Both the position numbers and the translations under genes were made by a program. Shown in pieces: positions 42,629-55,328 of a DNA stretch of 64,000 bases. Position 1 is the first letter of the stretch, and every line of letters begins with the position of its first letter. Origin of the DNA: Pirellulaceae bacterium (GTDB lineage: Bacteria > Planctomycetota > Planctomycetia > Pirellulales > Pirellulaceae). The DNA lies in assembly GCA_019636375.1 (NCBI GenBank), contig JAHBXS010000004.1, positions 558,001 through 622,000 on the forward strand, in the 5' to 3' direction. Below the pieces are notes generated by a model that was given only the letters and a program-made list of their open reading frames with translations, was not told the DNA's origin and did no database searches.

Positions 42629-44230
42629 CTACTCTTTAATTCGCTCAGGTTTTAGTTCGTAGAACCAGAAGTCGTCATTAGGTTGATCGATTTCAAGCCG
42701 TTCCGCTTGCCCCTGGCCATTGATCGAAAACGTGACAAATCCTCGGGGAAAATTGTATTTAACAGATTCCCGCCAGTGAATTTGAAATGTGTTTAAATGC
42801 CAATGAGAAAGTTCGGCGACAAAATTGGTGGCTGGCCCCAGCTTTAACAAAAGACGCTCCCCTTCAGCTTCAACCACTACATCTCCATACATTGGGCAAC
42901 GATAGCGTCCAGCCAACTCAAACAACGGGACACTCGGTGAAGTCCCTGATCTTCTGGCGTCGTCGATTTTCTTCCGAGTCGCCGCCTGTTGCTGGTCGAT
43001 TGCCGCGCGGCGAGCGACCGCTGTGCCGCTGCGATCAGGCCGTTCAGCCACATCCAGAAAGCACTCGATCACACGATCACGAATAAATCGGCTGGCCGAG
43101 GATTCGTTGTTTGTCAAAACGACCATGCCCAGTTTTTCTTCCGGCACCATCGCCAAATAAGAAATCATTCCGTCCAAGCCGCCACTATGGCCGACCACTT
43201 TGCGACCATGCCAATCATGCAAAACATAACCCAAACCGTAAGCTTGAAAATGCCGAGAAGGCTCCGCTTGCCGCGCGGCTGCCGAAAGCGGAATAATCGT
43301 GTGCGGCGAAAACAACTCATCGATCCGACTGGGAGTCAGAATTTGTTTACCTGCAAACTTGCCGTCATTGAGCTGTGCAATCATCCATTTTGCCAAATCA
43401 TTTACGGAAGAGTTCAGCCCGCATGCGCCCCAAGCGTTATCGACATTCCCCAGCGGCAAAACGCGCAACCCCTGTCCACCAGATTCATTGTGTGGTGACG
43501 CAAAATTGTCTTGCAAATCCGCAATCGACACCGTGGTTCGATTCATTTCCAACGGTCGCAAAAAACGAGACGTTACGAACTCGCCCCAGGTTTCCCCAGA
43601 CACTCGCTCAATCACTAGCCCCGCTACGATGTACATCAAGTTTTGATAGCCGTACCGACTTCGAAAACTACTGACCGGCTTCAAAAAACGAATTCGCTCG
43701 GCAACCTCTTGCGTCGAATAGTTTGTGTCGTACCACAATAAATCGCCGCTGAACGTATCCAGCCCGCATCGATGACAAAGCAGATCGCGGACCGTCATTT
43801 CGCGAGTGACAAAAGGGTCTGGCATCATGAATTCGGGAAAGTGTTTTTGAACCGGATCATCCCAAGCCAACTTCCCCTCTTCGACAAGAACGGCCAAAGC
43901 TGCCGCCGTGAATGCCTTTGAATTCGAAGCGATAGCAAACAACGTGTCAGCATCCACTGGGTCCGCCCCATCGAGTCGCCGCACGCCATACCCTTTGGCG
44001 AACAAGACCTTGTCCCCTTTCACAATCGCGACCGCCAAACCCGGCACATTCCAGTCTTTCTGCACCTTTTCGATATACTCATCGATTTCCGAAAGGGCGA
44101 CTTTAATTGACGCGTTGGGCGTTGGGGCGGGTGGAATTGGGTTTAACCGGGATTCCACCTGCGTAAATCCAATGGAAGCCGCAAAGACTAAATTGAAGGA
44201 AAGCACCAGAAAAAGTCGGTATCGGCCCAT
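42629..44230 (-). CDS. secreted serine hydrolase of the beta-lactamase / DD-peptidase family
   Basis: 533 aa. Signal peptide MGRYRLFLVLSFNLVFAASI. The active-site set is SNSKAF (SxxK), YGYQNLMY (YxN) and GHSGG (HxG), as in class C beta-lactamase-like esterases and peptidases. The C-terminal ~120 residues form a separate lipocalin-like or DUF3471-type domain (LAGRYRCPMYGDVVVEAEGE). The substrate is unknown and antibiotic resistance should not be inferred. Start 44230 is preferred over 44257 because it begins the signal peptide. Confidence 0.85.
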   Translation of the reverse strand: MGRYRLFLVLSFNLVFAASIGFTQVESRLNPIPPAPTPNASIKVALSEIDEYIEKVQKDWNVPGLAVAIVKGDKVLFAKGYGVRRLDGADPVDADTLFAIASNSKAFTAAALAVLVEEGKLAWDDPVQKHFPEFMMPDPFVTREMTVRDLLCHRCGLDTFSGDLLWYDTNYSTQEVAERIRFLKPVSSFRSRYGYQNLMYIVAGLVIERVSGETWGEFVTSRFLRPLEMNRTTVSIADLQDNFASPHNESGGQGLRVLPLGNVDNAWGACGLNSSVNDLAKWMIAQLNDGKFAGKQILTPSRIDELFSPHTIIPLSAAARQAEPSRHFQAYGLGYVLHDWHGRKVVGHSGGLDGMISYLAMVPEEKLGMVVLTNNESSASRFIRDRVIECFLDVAERPDRSGTAVARRAAIDQQQAATRKKIDDARRSGTSPSVPLFELAGRYRCPMYGDVVVEAEGERLLLKLGPATNFVAELSHWHLNTFQIHWRESVKYNFPRGFVTFSINGQGQAERLEIDQPNDDFWFYELKPERIKE

Positions 44231-44468
44231 GGCGGTCAGCCCCTTTTGAACAAGCAATCAACTACAGATAATCCAGATGTTTGGCGTTGCCGCAGCAGCT
44301 GCCAATCTCACCTTATGCTGACCAGTCTAATGCAGCGCAAGCTCAATTGGTACCAGTTCCGGCGTGTTGAGCAAATTGATTTTTCATCAAGAATTGTGAA
44401 CTTGCGAACTTAGCGGAGAGTACCTTAGAGTGATACCTATCTGTTTCCGGAAGTTTTCAGGATGGCCC

Positions 44469-44915
44469 ATGTTCGAGTGGTTGGAACCCTACAAGACGTT
44501 AATTTGGATATTGAGCATCAGCAGCGTATTGATGTTTCTGGGGTCGATCTTTTTATTGCCGCTATTGATCATTCGAATTCCGGCGGATTATTTTACCCGT
44601 CGCCCCATTCGAGATTGGCCAACCAATCACCCTGGGCGACATTTGGCACTTGTGATTGGAAAAAATGTCTTGGGAATCGTCTTGATTTTGGCGGGCATTG
44701 CGATGCTGGTATTGCCCGGACAAGGACTGTTAACGATCCTGTTCGGGATCATTTTGATGGACTTTCCGGGAAAACGAAGGCTTGAAGGGAGGTTAATTCG
44801 AATCAAACCGATGCGTGATGCGGCCAATTGGATCAGGCATCGGTACGGACGCCAGCCCTTCGAATTCGATTCAGCCGGTAATGACAACGAAGAATCAACT
44901 CGAAAAAATATTTAA
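44469..44915 (+). CDS. PGPGW-type membrane protein
   Basis: 148 aa with two hydrophobic spans: ILSISSVLMFLGSIFLLPLL and, after a conserved basic loop, IGKNVLGIVLILAGIAMLVL followed by PGQGLLTILFGIILMDFPGK. The second matches the putative transmembrane PGPGW family, which is conserved but uncharacterised. Start ATG 44469 (MFEWLEPYKTL) fits the family; an in-frame ATG 13 codons earlier lacks support. Confidence 0.7.
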   Translation: MFEWLEPYKTLIWILSISSVLMFLGSIFLLPLLIIRIPADYFTRRPIRDWPTNHPGRHLALVIGKNVLGIVLILAGIAMLVLPGQGLLTILFGIILMDFPGKRRLEGRLIRIKPMRDAANWIRHRYGRQPFEFDSAGNDNEESTRKNI

Positions 44916-44958
44916 ATTGCGATTCGCACACGACAATTCTTAAAACGGGTCATCCGGG

Positions 44959-46177
44959 CAGGGTGAGCGCACTATTTTTCCATGGAAATACCGAGAACTT
45001 TGAAGAGGTAGTGTTCATCCCAAGCACATCTTAGTCTTCGAGTTCGTACGCTTTCCTTGTCACCTTTATAGTTTTTCAGAAGAGTCAAAGCCATACGCCG
45101 CATTGAAGAGGAGTTGATAGCGCCTGTTCCGTTGATTCGACATTGGTCTTCATTGAAAATCACATCCAGACGCCAGTGTAGCGAGTTTTCAATACTCCAG
45201 TGGGCTCGGCAGCCTTTGGCGAATTTGTCGATGTCCATGGAAAAGCTCAGCAAATAGTATCGTACTTCGTAGGATTCTTTTCCATCACGAGTCACATTGT
45301 TGACCGCCACGCCAATGGTCTTCAAGCCTGGCCACTGATGCTTTTGCTGCAATTCCTTCGAAACTGGGAACTGGTACCAGGTTCGATGCTCGACTCGCCC
45401 ATGACCGGTCTCTGTTTTTTCGAGGCATTGAACACCTTCCATCGTGCCGAGAATCTCTTCTGCCAAGTCGCTAACGTCGGCTTCTAAAGTCCCCTGATTC
45501 CCTTTGAGTCCCAAAATATAGTCGCCCCCCTCTGAAACAATCTGGGATGCGATTTCTCGCTGACAACCCATCGCGTCAATCGTCACAATGGCCCCTTCCA
45601 ATTCGAGCAATGACAACAACTTCGGAATCGCCGTGATCTCATTACTCTTCTCGTCGACTGCTTCTTGCCCAAGCACCATTTGATTCTCCGCTGCCCAGGC
45701 GGTGACCATGTGTAGGGCTTTGACCCCGTTTTTGTGGTCGTGCGAACGACGTGCTGTTTTACCATCAATGTTGATGATCGAATGTTCAGTTTCTGGTGCA
45801 ATTGCCCGCACCCAAGACAAAAAGCAAGCGGTCAATTGTTCGGGCTTGATCGCTGAAAATACGCGGCGAAACGTGTCGTCAGAAGGGACTCCACTCTTCA
45901 GCTTGAGAAACTTCTTGAATAAGTGCTTACGGGCTACACCATAGTTATGCATGTCTTTCCAGCCTTCGGCTCCCGATAGCATCGCACAAACACCCAAGAC
46001 CAAAATATCTATCAAAAGATGACGGCGATTGGATGTTTCGATTCGAGGATCAGTGATCGATTCAAAGTGACGAGCAATCTCAAGTTTCGGCATAATGGCA
46101 TCTCCAAATAGGAAACAAATACCATTTTTTCGACTTGCCTGAATACCCCAATTTCGCTAAATAGTGCGCTCACCCTG
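44959..46177 (-). mobile_element. ISAs1-family insertion sequence
   Basis: A 1219-bp element with perfect ends CAGGGTGAGCGCACTATTT at 44959-44977 and its complement at 46159-46177, flanked by the 10-bp direct repeat GTCATCCGGG (44949-44958 and 46178-46187). The intact duplication indicates a fairly recent insertion. It lies between the PGPGW gene and katG and interrupts no recognisable gene. Confidence 0.92.
44972..46093 (-). CDS. ISAs1-family DDE transposase
   Basis: 373 aa, full length for the family. N-terminal helical domain (HFESITDPRIETSNRRHLLI), then the DDE catalytic core: INIDGKTARRSHDH (first Asp), VTIDAMGCQREIA (second Asp) and HWSIENSLHWRLDVIF (Glu). The frame is intact, so the element may still be active. 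An ATG at 46091-46093 starts it and the stop lies inside the left end region. Confidence 0.93.
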   Translation of the reverse strand: MPKLEIARHFESITDPRIETSNRRHLLIDILVLGVCAMLSGAEGWKDMHNYGVARKHLFKKFLKLKSGVPSDDTFRRVFSAIKPEQLTACFLSWVRAIAPETEHSIINIDGKTARRSHDHKNGVKALHMVTAWAAENQMVLGQEAVDEKSNEITAIPKLLSLLELEGAIVTIDAMGCQREIASQIVSEGGDYILGLKGNQGTLEADVSDLAEEILGTMEGVQCLEKTETGHGRVEHRTWYQFPVSKELQQKHQWPGLKTIGVAVNNVTRDGKESYEVRYYLLSFSMDIDKFAKGCRAHWSIENSLHWRLDVIFNEDQCRINGTGAINSSSMRRMALTLLKNYKGDKESVRTRRLRCAWDEHYLFKVLGISMEK

Positions 46178-46262
46178 GTCATCCGGGCGCTATTTTTAAA
46201 CGATGCACATGTGCGATTGAGCACGATTCACAGCGTGCATAAAGCCTATGCACTCCATGCAC

Positions 46263-46291
46263 TTGACGAATGACGACATCACCCAGATACT
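46263..46291 (+). promoter_or_regulatory. sigma-70-type promoter of katG
   Basis: TTGACG (46263-46268), a 17-bp spacer and GATACT (46286-46291) precede katG by about 130 bp. The next feature downstream is a strong palindrome at 46302-46324. Confidence 0.45.
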
Positions 46292-46301
46292 CACTTGCTA
46301 A

Positions 46302-46324
46302 GAGGACTTTTCTAGAAAATCCTC
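46302..46324. promoter_or_regulatory. palindrome in the katG leader (possible operator)
   Basis: GAGGA, one unpaired C, then TTTTCTAGAAAA and TCCTC make an inverted repeat of 11 bp per arm. It begins about ten bases after the predicted -10 box, where a repressor would block transcription. It could bind a peroxide or iron regulator, or be an RNA hairpin; the sequence does not match a PerR, OxyR or Fur box I can recite. Confidence 0.45.
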
Positions 46325-46376
46325 GTGATGTTCGCCGTTCCCACAATGACCAAGCGTCGTTGAATCTTGCTCGTGA

Positions 46377-48920
<2,544 letters not shown>

Positions 48921-48962
48921 AAATTAAACTCTACAGTTGAGAGGTCTTTACTGATTTCGCAC

Positions 48963-48996
48963 GGCCCGCTGGATTCAATCAGCGGGCCATTTTTGT
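48963..48996 (+). terminator. rho-independent terminator of katG
   Basis: GGCCCGCTG and CAGCGGGCC (48963-48971 and 48980-48988) form a perfect 9-bp stem followed by ATTTTTG, 43 bp after the katG stop. Confidence 0.9.
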
Positions 48997-49187
48997 AAAC
49001 CAACCCACAAACTTCATTTTCGGGTAGGAGTCGCTCTCAAAAGCTATTAAGATATAAGGGCAGAAATGGGGTTAGGAACCGTTGCCGGAACGGCCCTTCG
49101 GTTGCTTTGCACGGGCGGTACTTGACCCTATTTCGGCCCAGAGTGTATCTGGCCAAAGTATGTTTGGGGTTTGGAGAGTCAATTGCT

Positions 49188-49808
49188 GTGAATCAGCCCT
49201 CGGAATCGCTTGAATTAGGATCGTTTAGCCGTCTGGTGCATGGTGCCAAGGCGGGTGACGCTACCGCTCGTAGCGAGATCTGCCGACAAGTCGAACAGCA
49301 TTTGCGGGGAATGGCTGACCAGAATTTGGATCAGGCCCTGCGACGCAAACTGAACCCGTCTGACATCGCTCAACAAGCCATGTTGCGCATGGTTGACGGC
49401 TTCGAGGACTTTCGCGGTTCGACCTCTCAAGAGTTTTATGCCTGGATCAACTCGATTCTACGGAACGAAATCAATTCGACGCGACGTGACTATCGACGAC
49501 AGCGCCGCGATGTCCGTCGCGAACAAGCGGAACCTGCCGAAGGGGTGCATGATCTGATCGCGTCTCAGGACCGCCCCGACCTCCAGATCCAGAGGCACGA
49601 GCAGGTGGCCCGATTCCGCGAAGTCCTGACAAGGCTGCCGCAAGACTACGCCGAAGTGATTCAGTTACGCGGCATTGACGAACTCCCTTTTGCAGAAATC
49701 GCTCAAAAAATGGAACGGAGTGTCGACGCCGTCTCGAAACTTTGGGCCCGAGCACTCGTTAAACTTTCCGAAGAACTAAAAACCCTCGACGATTCAAGGC
49801 TTGGCTAA
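49188..49808 (+). CDS. ECF-like sigma-70 family factor
   Basis: About 206 aa from GTG 49188; the frame is open to an ATG at 49107. Region 2 is readable (LNPSDIAQQAMLRMVDGFED then FRGSTSQEFYAWINSILRNE) and region 4 has VIQLRGIDELPFAEIAQKME then RSVDAVSKLWARALVKLSEE, a normal helix-turn-helix. This is the planctomycete type of ECF sigma factor often encoded beside Ser/Thr kinases. A secreted protein and a kinase gene follow within 2 kb, which supports that link. No anti-sigma factor is visible. Confidence 0.85.
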   Translation: MNQPSESLELGSFSRLVHGAKAGDATARSEICRQVEQHLRGMADQNLDQALRRKLNPSDIAQQAMLRMVDGFEDFRGSTSQEFYAWINSILRNEINSTRRDYRRQRRDVRREQAEPAEGVHDLIASQDRPDLQIQRHEQVARFREVLTRLPQDYAEVIQLRGIDELPFAEIAQKMERSVDAVSKLWARALVKLSEELKTLDDSRLG

Positions 49809-49887
49809 CCCAAACCTTGCAAGGTCATGGACGAGTCAACTATCCCGTTAGCCATCGTCGCAGCGAATCAGCCTTCATCCAGTGGCC

Positions 49888-50895
49888 TTAGGGAAACACC
49901 ACAAAGTTCTTAAACATCAGCGGGCTCCCCGTATTAAACAGTTCACCGTATAAGTTGTACCCCCGCCCTCCATCAAATTTGGCGCCTTTGGGGTGACCAA
50001 ATACGCAACTATTAATAACGGTTCGATCGTCACCCCGACCGAACTTCACCGCAACTTCGCCAGCGAACGTCGCACCGAGTAACTCCAAATCATTGTTGCC
50101 ATTCCCTGTGTTCATTGTCGTTTTTCCACCAAAATAGAAAAATGCTAATTGGGTCGTCGACGAAATGCTCGGATTAACTCGCAGGTCAGTTCGTCCGTAG
50201 ACAGCATTACTAATGGCAACAATCTCCGAACTTGCTCCGGCTGTTTTCAACGACAGATTTCGATTTGTGAATGAATCATGAAGCCAAATAACATTCTCAG
50301 AACCTTTTAGATCGATCGACGTGTCCCGCATGTTGTAGATGACATTTTGCCCGATATTAAAGGGGCTTCCTAACACTACACTTTGCGGCCGGTTCGAGCG
50401 GTTCCCGCGAATGTTGATACCGTTCAGGATTTCGACTTCGCCTTCGGGAATGATTCCCAATAAATTTGCTCCGCTACCCATGCGACATGACAACGAGCCT
50501 GTGATCAGCTCCGGCAGGTAAAACATGATGAGCATGTTGTCGCCATTCTTCAAATCGATGTTGACGTTTCTCGGTAAGAACAAATCGGACTTAGGAATGG
50601 AAATCGTGGCCGCAGTTACCTCCGTTAAACCAGGCACAATGCGTCGAATCAAAGTCCCATTCTGGCCTTCAACGATCACATCATCCCCGAGTTCGCCCAC
50701 GAGGACTTCATTCGAGAAATCGTCCCCGATGATACTCCAGTCCCCGCGACTAGAGAGTTGAACGGTGACAATCCCGTCGGCCAATGCATTTTGAGATAGT
50801 GCAAGAATCGCCAACGCGACCAAAATGCCTTGGCCGATTCGATGTAGAAGTTTTTGTTGTTGAGAAAGTGAAGCTACACAAAGGGGCTTGTTCAT
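49888..50895 (-). CDS. secreted beta-rich hypothetical protein
   Basis: 335 aa with a signal peptide (IGQGILVALAILALSQNALA) and a long beta-strand-rich chain with repeated Gly/Asn/Asp turns (GELGDDVIVEGQNGTLI, NTGNGNNDLELLG, KFGRGDDRTVINS). These turns resemble hemolysin-type or beta-roll repeats and suggest a parallel beta structure, perhaps calcium-binding. I cannot name the family. It is convergent with the sigma-factor gene and divergent from the kinase gene. Confidence 0.65.
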   Translation of the reverse strand: MNKPLCVASLSQQQKLLHRIGQGILVALAILALSQNALADGIVTVQLSSRGDWSIIGDDFSNEVLVGELGDDVIVEGQNGTLIRRIVPGLTEVTAATISIPKSDLFLPRNVNIDLKNGDNMLIMFYLPELITGSLSCRMGSGANLLGIIPEGEVEILNGINIRGNRSNRPQSVVLGSPFNIGQNVIYNMRDTSIDLKGSENVIWLHDSFTNRNLSLKTAGASSEIVAISNAVYGRTDLRVNPSISSTTQLAFFYFGGKTTMNTGNGNNDLELLGATFAGEVAVKFGRGDDRTVINSCVFGHPKGAKFDGGRGYNLYGELFNTGSPLMFKNFVVFP

Positions 50896-51240
50896 TTTAA
50901 CATTCGCCTAAAAGGTTCGAGAAACACGGCCACAAATCGGGTCCATGTAATCTCAGAAGCCTTATTTGACCCCAATCCGCCCTATTTAAGCCAAAATTTT
51001 TCAGATTTTGCGAGACCTTTTTTATTAAACAAACATTCCAAACTCCGTCCGATTCGTGCAGTAAATGGCTTCTAGGGACGAGGGGATGCCGTACACCTTC
51101 GCTTCGCAGCCGCAAGCGGGATGATTTCCACAATCGATACGAATGGAATAAACTGAAAGCGCCGCGCACCGATTGTCATTGCTCCCTGTCAAGTGTCAAA
51201 ATCCGAGCCTACATCGCATTACTGCGAGAAGAAATTTGCG

Positions 51241-54200
51241 ATGCCTACCAATCCTGAACAACCCGAAAAAATCCTTTCAACCCGCAAGAAGCAGGCGGTT
51301 GAACAGGAGACCCAACACGGGCAAGAAACGCCAACTCATGAAATAGAACAAGTCGCGACCGCCGCCGGACTCTCGGCAGAAGATTGCCTGCAAGCCCAAG
51401 AGGCACTCGATTTCTTGAACACCGTCAAAGCGGCGATGTCGTCGACGCAATCTGTTCAAGATGCCGATGCGACCAACCAGGAAATTCCCTCCTACATTGG
51501 TCGCTATAAAATTCTAAGTTCACTTGGACGTGGCGGATTCTCAGAAGTCTTTTTGGGGGAAGACGAAAGCCTGCTGCGACGAGCCGCCATCAAAGTTCCC
51601 TTACTCGTCGGAACTCGCCGTTCGGAATATCAGGCCCGATTCGAACGCGAAGCGATGGCCTCCGCCCTTCTGACTCACCCCAGCATCGTGCCGATCTACG
51701 AATTCGATGTCATCGGCCCGCTTGCGTTCATCGCCTATCGTTGGCTACCGGGTCAAAATCTGGCAGAATTTTTGCGAGCGAACGGCGATTCGCTCAGCCT
51801 GCGAGACTGCGTTGAAATTGTAGCTCAGCTTGCCGATGCCATCGAGCACGCGCATCAACGCGGGGTCATCCATCGCGACCTAAAACCCGCCAACATTCTG
51901 GTCGACGAAAGTCGCGAACGGCAAACTGATCCCCTGGCCCAGCGTGTGCTCGTGGCCGATTTCGGATTGGCTCACTACAACGGAGATGACGATCAGAAGT
52001 TGACTCGCGAAGGAACCACGTTGGGAACCCCCTCCTACATGTCTCCCGAACAAGCGGCCGGAGCATCGTACATCACGTCGGCAACCGACATCTATGCTCT
52101 GGGAGTGATCTTGTTCGAACTCTTGACGGGCGAGGTTCCGTTCAGAAAAGACACGCTTATGGCAACCCTGCAAGCCGTCCAGCACGACCCCATCCCGCGC
52201 TTAAAACCGCGACGCTCCGACGATAGGATTCCGCAGGACGTTGAGGCCATCTGTCTGAAATGCTTGCAAAAGGCGCCCACTGATCGATACGCATCTGCCT
52301 ACGAACTGAGCGCCGACTTGCGACGCTGGCTAAACGGATTCCCTGTTAAAGCTCGCCGTCCCACCATCCTCGATCGAACCAGGGCTTGGGCAAAACGCAA
52401 CCCGGCCTTGACCGCCCTCACCGCACTCGCGGTACTTTTTTTCACTGCGGGTATCGCGGGTACGACTTGGCAGTGGCAAAACGCCAAAGCCAATGCCGAG
52501 CGATTTCGACTGGAGTTCGAACGAGCGGAGTCGAATCGGATTCAGGCCGAGCAGTCCGCTGATCAAGAAAAACTTCAACGGATACGTGCCGAGAAAATCG
52601 CTGTATTCCTGGGTTCCACTTACCGCAGCGCAGACCCGTCCCGCGATGGACGAGAGGTCAAGGTTGTCGAAGTCCTGAATCGTGCCGAACAAGAAATCGC
52701 CCAACAATTTGCCGACGACGATCAGACTCGATGGAGTTTGTGGCTACAATTGGCGAAGGCTTGGCAGTCGTTGGGGCAATTCGACGATGCCCAACGAATC
52801 CTGGATATCATGGGGCCAGAATTAGCTGCCTCAGTTGGCGAGCCTAACCTACTTAAAGTCGAATACTTCGATGTCGCGGCTTTGGTTGCCAACGGCCAAG
52901 GGAAGTACGAAACGGCCCTCGAATTAACAAATATCGCTATCCAAGAAGCCGAACAAATCACTGATTTTCCAGACCGAACCCTTTGGAAGCTAAAACGAAA
53001 TATTGCCAGCCATCTTTCAAATCTCGGCAAACTAGTTGAGGCCAACTCGATTCGCGCGTCCGCCGTCTTGTTCCTTCGTACTGATCCCGAAGCAAACCGC
53101 GAAGAACTATTGAATGCCGAAGTCGATTGGGCCGTCGGCCTGGCGCAAACCGGCCAACACTCCGAAGCCGAACAGATTTTGACAGAACTCGTTCCCGCTC
53201 TCGAATCCGACCTCGGACGCAACCACACGACAACCCTGCTGGCCAAGTCCATTTTGACCAAGGCGTTGATGGCCCAGAACAAAACCACTGGCTTGATCAC
53301 ACTACATCAGGACATGCTGGAAGGGGTCACGGATAAATTCGGCGAGGAGCATCCAGAGACGGCCAGAGCGATGCACAACCTTGGAGTCGTTCTAAAACGC
53401 GAAAATCAAGGTGAAGAAGCCCGCCGCTATTTTATGCTTGCGGCAGATTTGTCGGAAAAAATTCACGGCAAAACAAGCCCCTACCGTTCCGTTTCATTGA
53501 CTGAGGTCGCGAGAATCGACCGGGACCAGAGGGACTGGGAGAATTCCATCAACTCGTACGCGGAAGCTGTCGAAGGACTTCGCGCATCCGTCGGCCCGCT
53601 CCACCTGCGAACGATCGGCGTCTGGGTAGAGTATTTGGACACCTTGGAATTTTCCCAGCGATACTCCGAAGCCGACGAGGGCTGGCAAGAGATTTTAGAC
53701 CTGGAAGCCGACGAAGGCCGAGATGAATCGACCCTTTCGGAAATCGCCAAGTTTCGTCGAGGGATGCTGGCGATTGCACAAGGTAACCAAGACACAGGTC
53801 TGCAAATGGCCGACAAGTTTTTTGATTACTTGTCGGAGGAAACAAACCTACCAGACCGCAATTTGATTCTTCTCAAGAGTCATGCCACACTGCTCGCCGC
53901 CCTGCTGAAACAAGAGGCATTCGAAGAGATGCACCCCATCGCAACCAGATATTGCGAGCTGGCCCCGGAATCCGATTCGCGAGCCTACGAGGAATTGCTG
54001 GCTGAGTCTATTGCCGCAACCGTTCAACTTAAGCTTGACGGATTGAACGCAGCGGCTCCACATTTGCAAAAATTGCTGGCCGCCGAAAAGAATTTGAACG
54101 GACTCCTCTATTTGGAAAAGCAAACGCTCCTATCGAGTCTGTCTGCAATCCTTGAAGCAACCGAATCCATGCCTGCTGACAAAGACAACTCAATCAACCT

Positions 54201-54258
54201 AGAGTCTATAAAAGACCTTCTAAACCAAGTCCAAACCACCCCCAACCGATTCAGATAA
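51241..54258 (+). CDS. Hanks-type Ser/Thr kinase with TPR domain
   Basis: 1005 aa from ATG 51241; a GTG 16 codons earlier is an alternative. The kinase domain (~85-360) has GRGGFSEVFLG, K118 in AAIKVP, HRDLKPANI (catalytic loop), VADFGLAHY (DFG) and GTPSYMSPEQAAG. A transmembrane helix follows (NPALTALTALAVLFFTAGIA), so the kinase faces the cytoplasm and the C-terminal ~550 residues the periplasm or pseudoperiplasm. That part is TPR-like (HNLGVVLKRENQGEEARRYF). It is probably a sensor that works with the nearby sigma factor. Confidence 0.88.
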   Translation: MPTNPEQPEKILSTRKKQAVEQETQHGQETPTHEIEQVATAAGLSAEDCLQAQEALDFLNTVKAAMSSTQSVQDADATNQEIPSYIGRYKILSSLGRGGFSEVFLGEDESLLRRAAIKVPLLVGTRRSEYQARFEREAMASALLTHPSIVPIYEFDVIGPLAFIAYRWLPGQNLAEFLRANGDSLSLRDCVEIVAQLADAIEHAHQRGVIHRDLKPANILVDESRERQTDPLAQRVLVADFGLAHYNGDDDQKLTREGTTLGTPSYMSPEQAAGASYITSATDIYALGVILFELLTGEVPFRKDTLMATLQAVQHDPIPRLKPRRSDDRIPQDVEAICLKCLQKAPTDRYASAYELSADLRRWLNGFPVKARRPTILDRTRAWAKRNPALTALTALAVLFFTAGIAGTTWQWQNAKANAERFRLEFERAESNRIQAEQSADQEKLQRIRAEKIAVFLGSTYRSADPSRDGREVKVVEVLNRAEQEIAQQFADDDQTRWSLWLQLAKAWQSLGQFDDAQRILDIMGPELAASVGEPNLLKVEYFDVAALVANGQGKYETALELTNIAIQEAEQITDFPDRTLWKLKRNIASHLSNLGKLVEANSIRASAVLFLRTDPEANREELLNAEVDWAVGLAQTGQHSEAEQILTELVPALESDLGRNHTTTLLAKSILTKALMAQNKTTGLITLHQDMLEGVTDKFGEEHPETARAMHNLGVVLKRENQGEEARRYFMLAADLSEKIHGKTSPYRSVSLTEVARIDRDQRDWENSINSYAEAVEGLRASVGPLHLRTIGVWVEYLDTLEFSQRYSEADEGWQEILDLEADEGRDESTLSEIAKFRRGMLAIAQGNQDTGLQMADKFFDYLSEETNLPDRNLILLKSHATLLAALLKQEAFEEMHPIATRYCELAPESDSRAYEELLAESIAATVQLKLDGLNAAAPHLQKLLAAEKNLNGLLYLEKQTLLSSLSAILEATESMPADKDNSINLESIKDLLNQVQTTPNRFR

Positions 54259-54310
54259 ACTCGATCTCGTCTCGGACTTCCTTTCAATCGTGTTTACAAA
54301 GTCATACCGC

Positions 54311-54375
54311 ACGTTCACGGAGTGAACGGCCACGTAGCCGTTCACTCCATCACGTCGCCGTTCACTCCGTGAACG
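54311..54375. repeat. palindromic TTCAC/GTGAA repeat: empty intron target
   Basis: CGTTCACGGAGTGAACGG followed by CCACGTAGCCGTTCACTCC and another GTTCACTCCGTGAACG gives several TTCAC...GTGAA palindromes in a row. The central CCACG/TAGCC junction (54334/54335) is the uninterrupted form of the site occupied by the group II intron at 9382-11394. The repeat sits between the kinase gene and the convergent SDR gene and may act as a terminator as well. Confidence 0.75.
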
Positions 54376-54420
54376 AGCGCAAAACAGTTCAATCAGTGAA
54401 CGAGCACACCCAATTGAACA

Positions 54421-55173
54421 CTACGCCCACCAACCACCGTTGACATGCAAAGTCTGCCCGGTCAAATAGCTCGCCAGCGGGCTGGCCAAGAACAAAACCA
54501 CATCCCCAATTTCTCGCGGCTCGGCAAACCGCCCCAGCGGGATATTGGTCAACATGACTTTCCTGTTTTCTTCAGGGATCGACTCCCCCATTTCCGTATT
54601 GACCACGCCAGGAGCAACTGCATTGACACGAATATTGCGGCGGGCAAGTTCCTTGCTGAGCACCTTCGTGAGCGCGACCACCCCGGCCTTGGCCGAAGCG
54701 TAATTCGCTTGGCCGAAGAATCCCGTCACGGCAGACAACGAAGCGATATTGATCATCGCCCCATTGTCGCGGATCACTTCGGCGATGGCTTGTGAGGCGT
54801 TAAAGACACCTGTCAGGTTCGTATCGATCACGTCTTGCCACTCTTGGTGACTCATTTTGCGAAAGCTACGATCGCGGAGAATCCCAGCATTGTTGACGAG
54901 GATATCAATCCCTCCAAACTTCTCGACCGTCGCCGCCACCATTTTTTGTAACTCGTCAGGCGAGCGAACATCCGCAGGCAATGCCACCGCGCGGTCACCT
55001 AATTGACTCGCCGCCCCTTCGGCAATTTTCCCGTTTGCCCCGGCTGGATCGGGGAAGAAATTCAGCACGACATTCGCCCCAGCAGAGTAAAGGGCCGTCG
55101 CACATGCCAACCCGATCCCTTGCCCCCCACCGGTGACCACCGCTGTTTTCCCCGTCAAATCAATCGTTCGCAT
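54421..55173 (-). CDS. SDR-family 3-oxoacyl-ACP-reductase-like protein
   Basis: 250 aa. The Rossmann motif TGGGQGIGLACATAL (TGxxxGIG), NNAG in ILVNNAGILRDRSFRKM, the catalytic Ser in INIASLSAVTG and YASAKAG (YxxxK) are all present, as is the C-terminal SYLTGQTLHVNGGW typical of FabG. It reduces a 3-oxoacyl thioester or similar carbonyl with NAD(P)H. Start 55173 has AAAGGAA five bases upstream; the frame is open 29 codons further but without homology. Confidence 0.88.
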   Translation of the reverse strand: MRTIDLTGKTAVVTGGGQGIGLACATALYSAGANVVLNFFPDPAGANGKIAEGAASQLGDRAVALPADVRSPDELQKMVAATVEKFGGIDILVNNAGILRDRSFRKMSHQEWQDVIDTNLTGVFNASQAIAEVIRDNGAMINIASLSAVTGFFGQANYASAKAGVVALTKVLSKELARRNIRVNAVAPGVVNTEMGESIPEENRKVMLTNIPLGRFAEPREIGDVVLFLASPLASYLTGQTLHVNGGWWA

Positions 55174-55328
55174 TGTATTCCTTTGAAAACATAAATCTCG
55201 CGTCAACATCCACGACCATTTCCAAACCGCCGTAGGTCGAAATTCCGCAGCGATTCCCATTTTAGCCCCCTTCCTCTCAAGCCGTCAAACTGCCTGGTCA
55301 AAAACCATCATTGGAACAACTTCAAGAT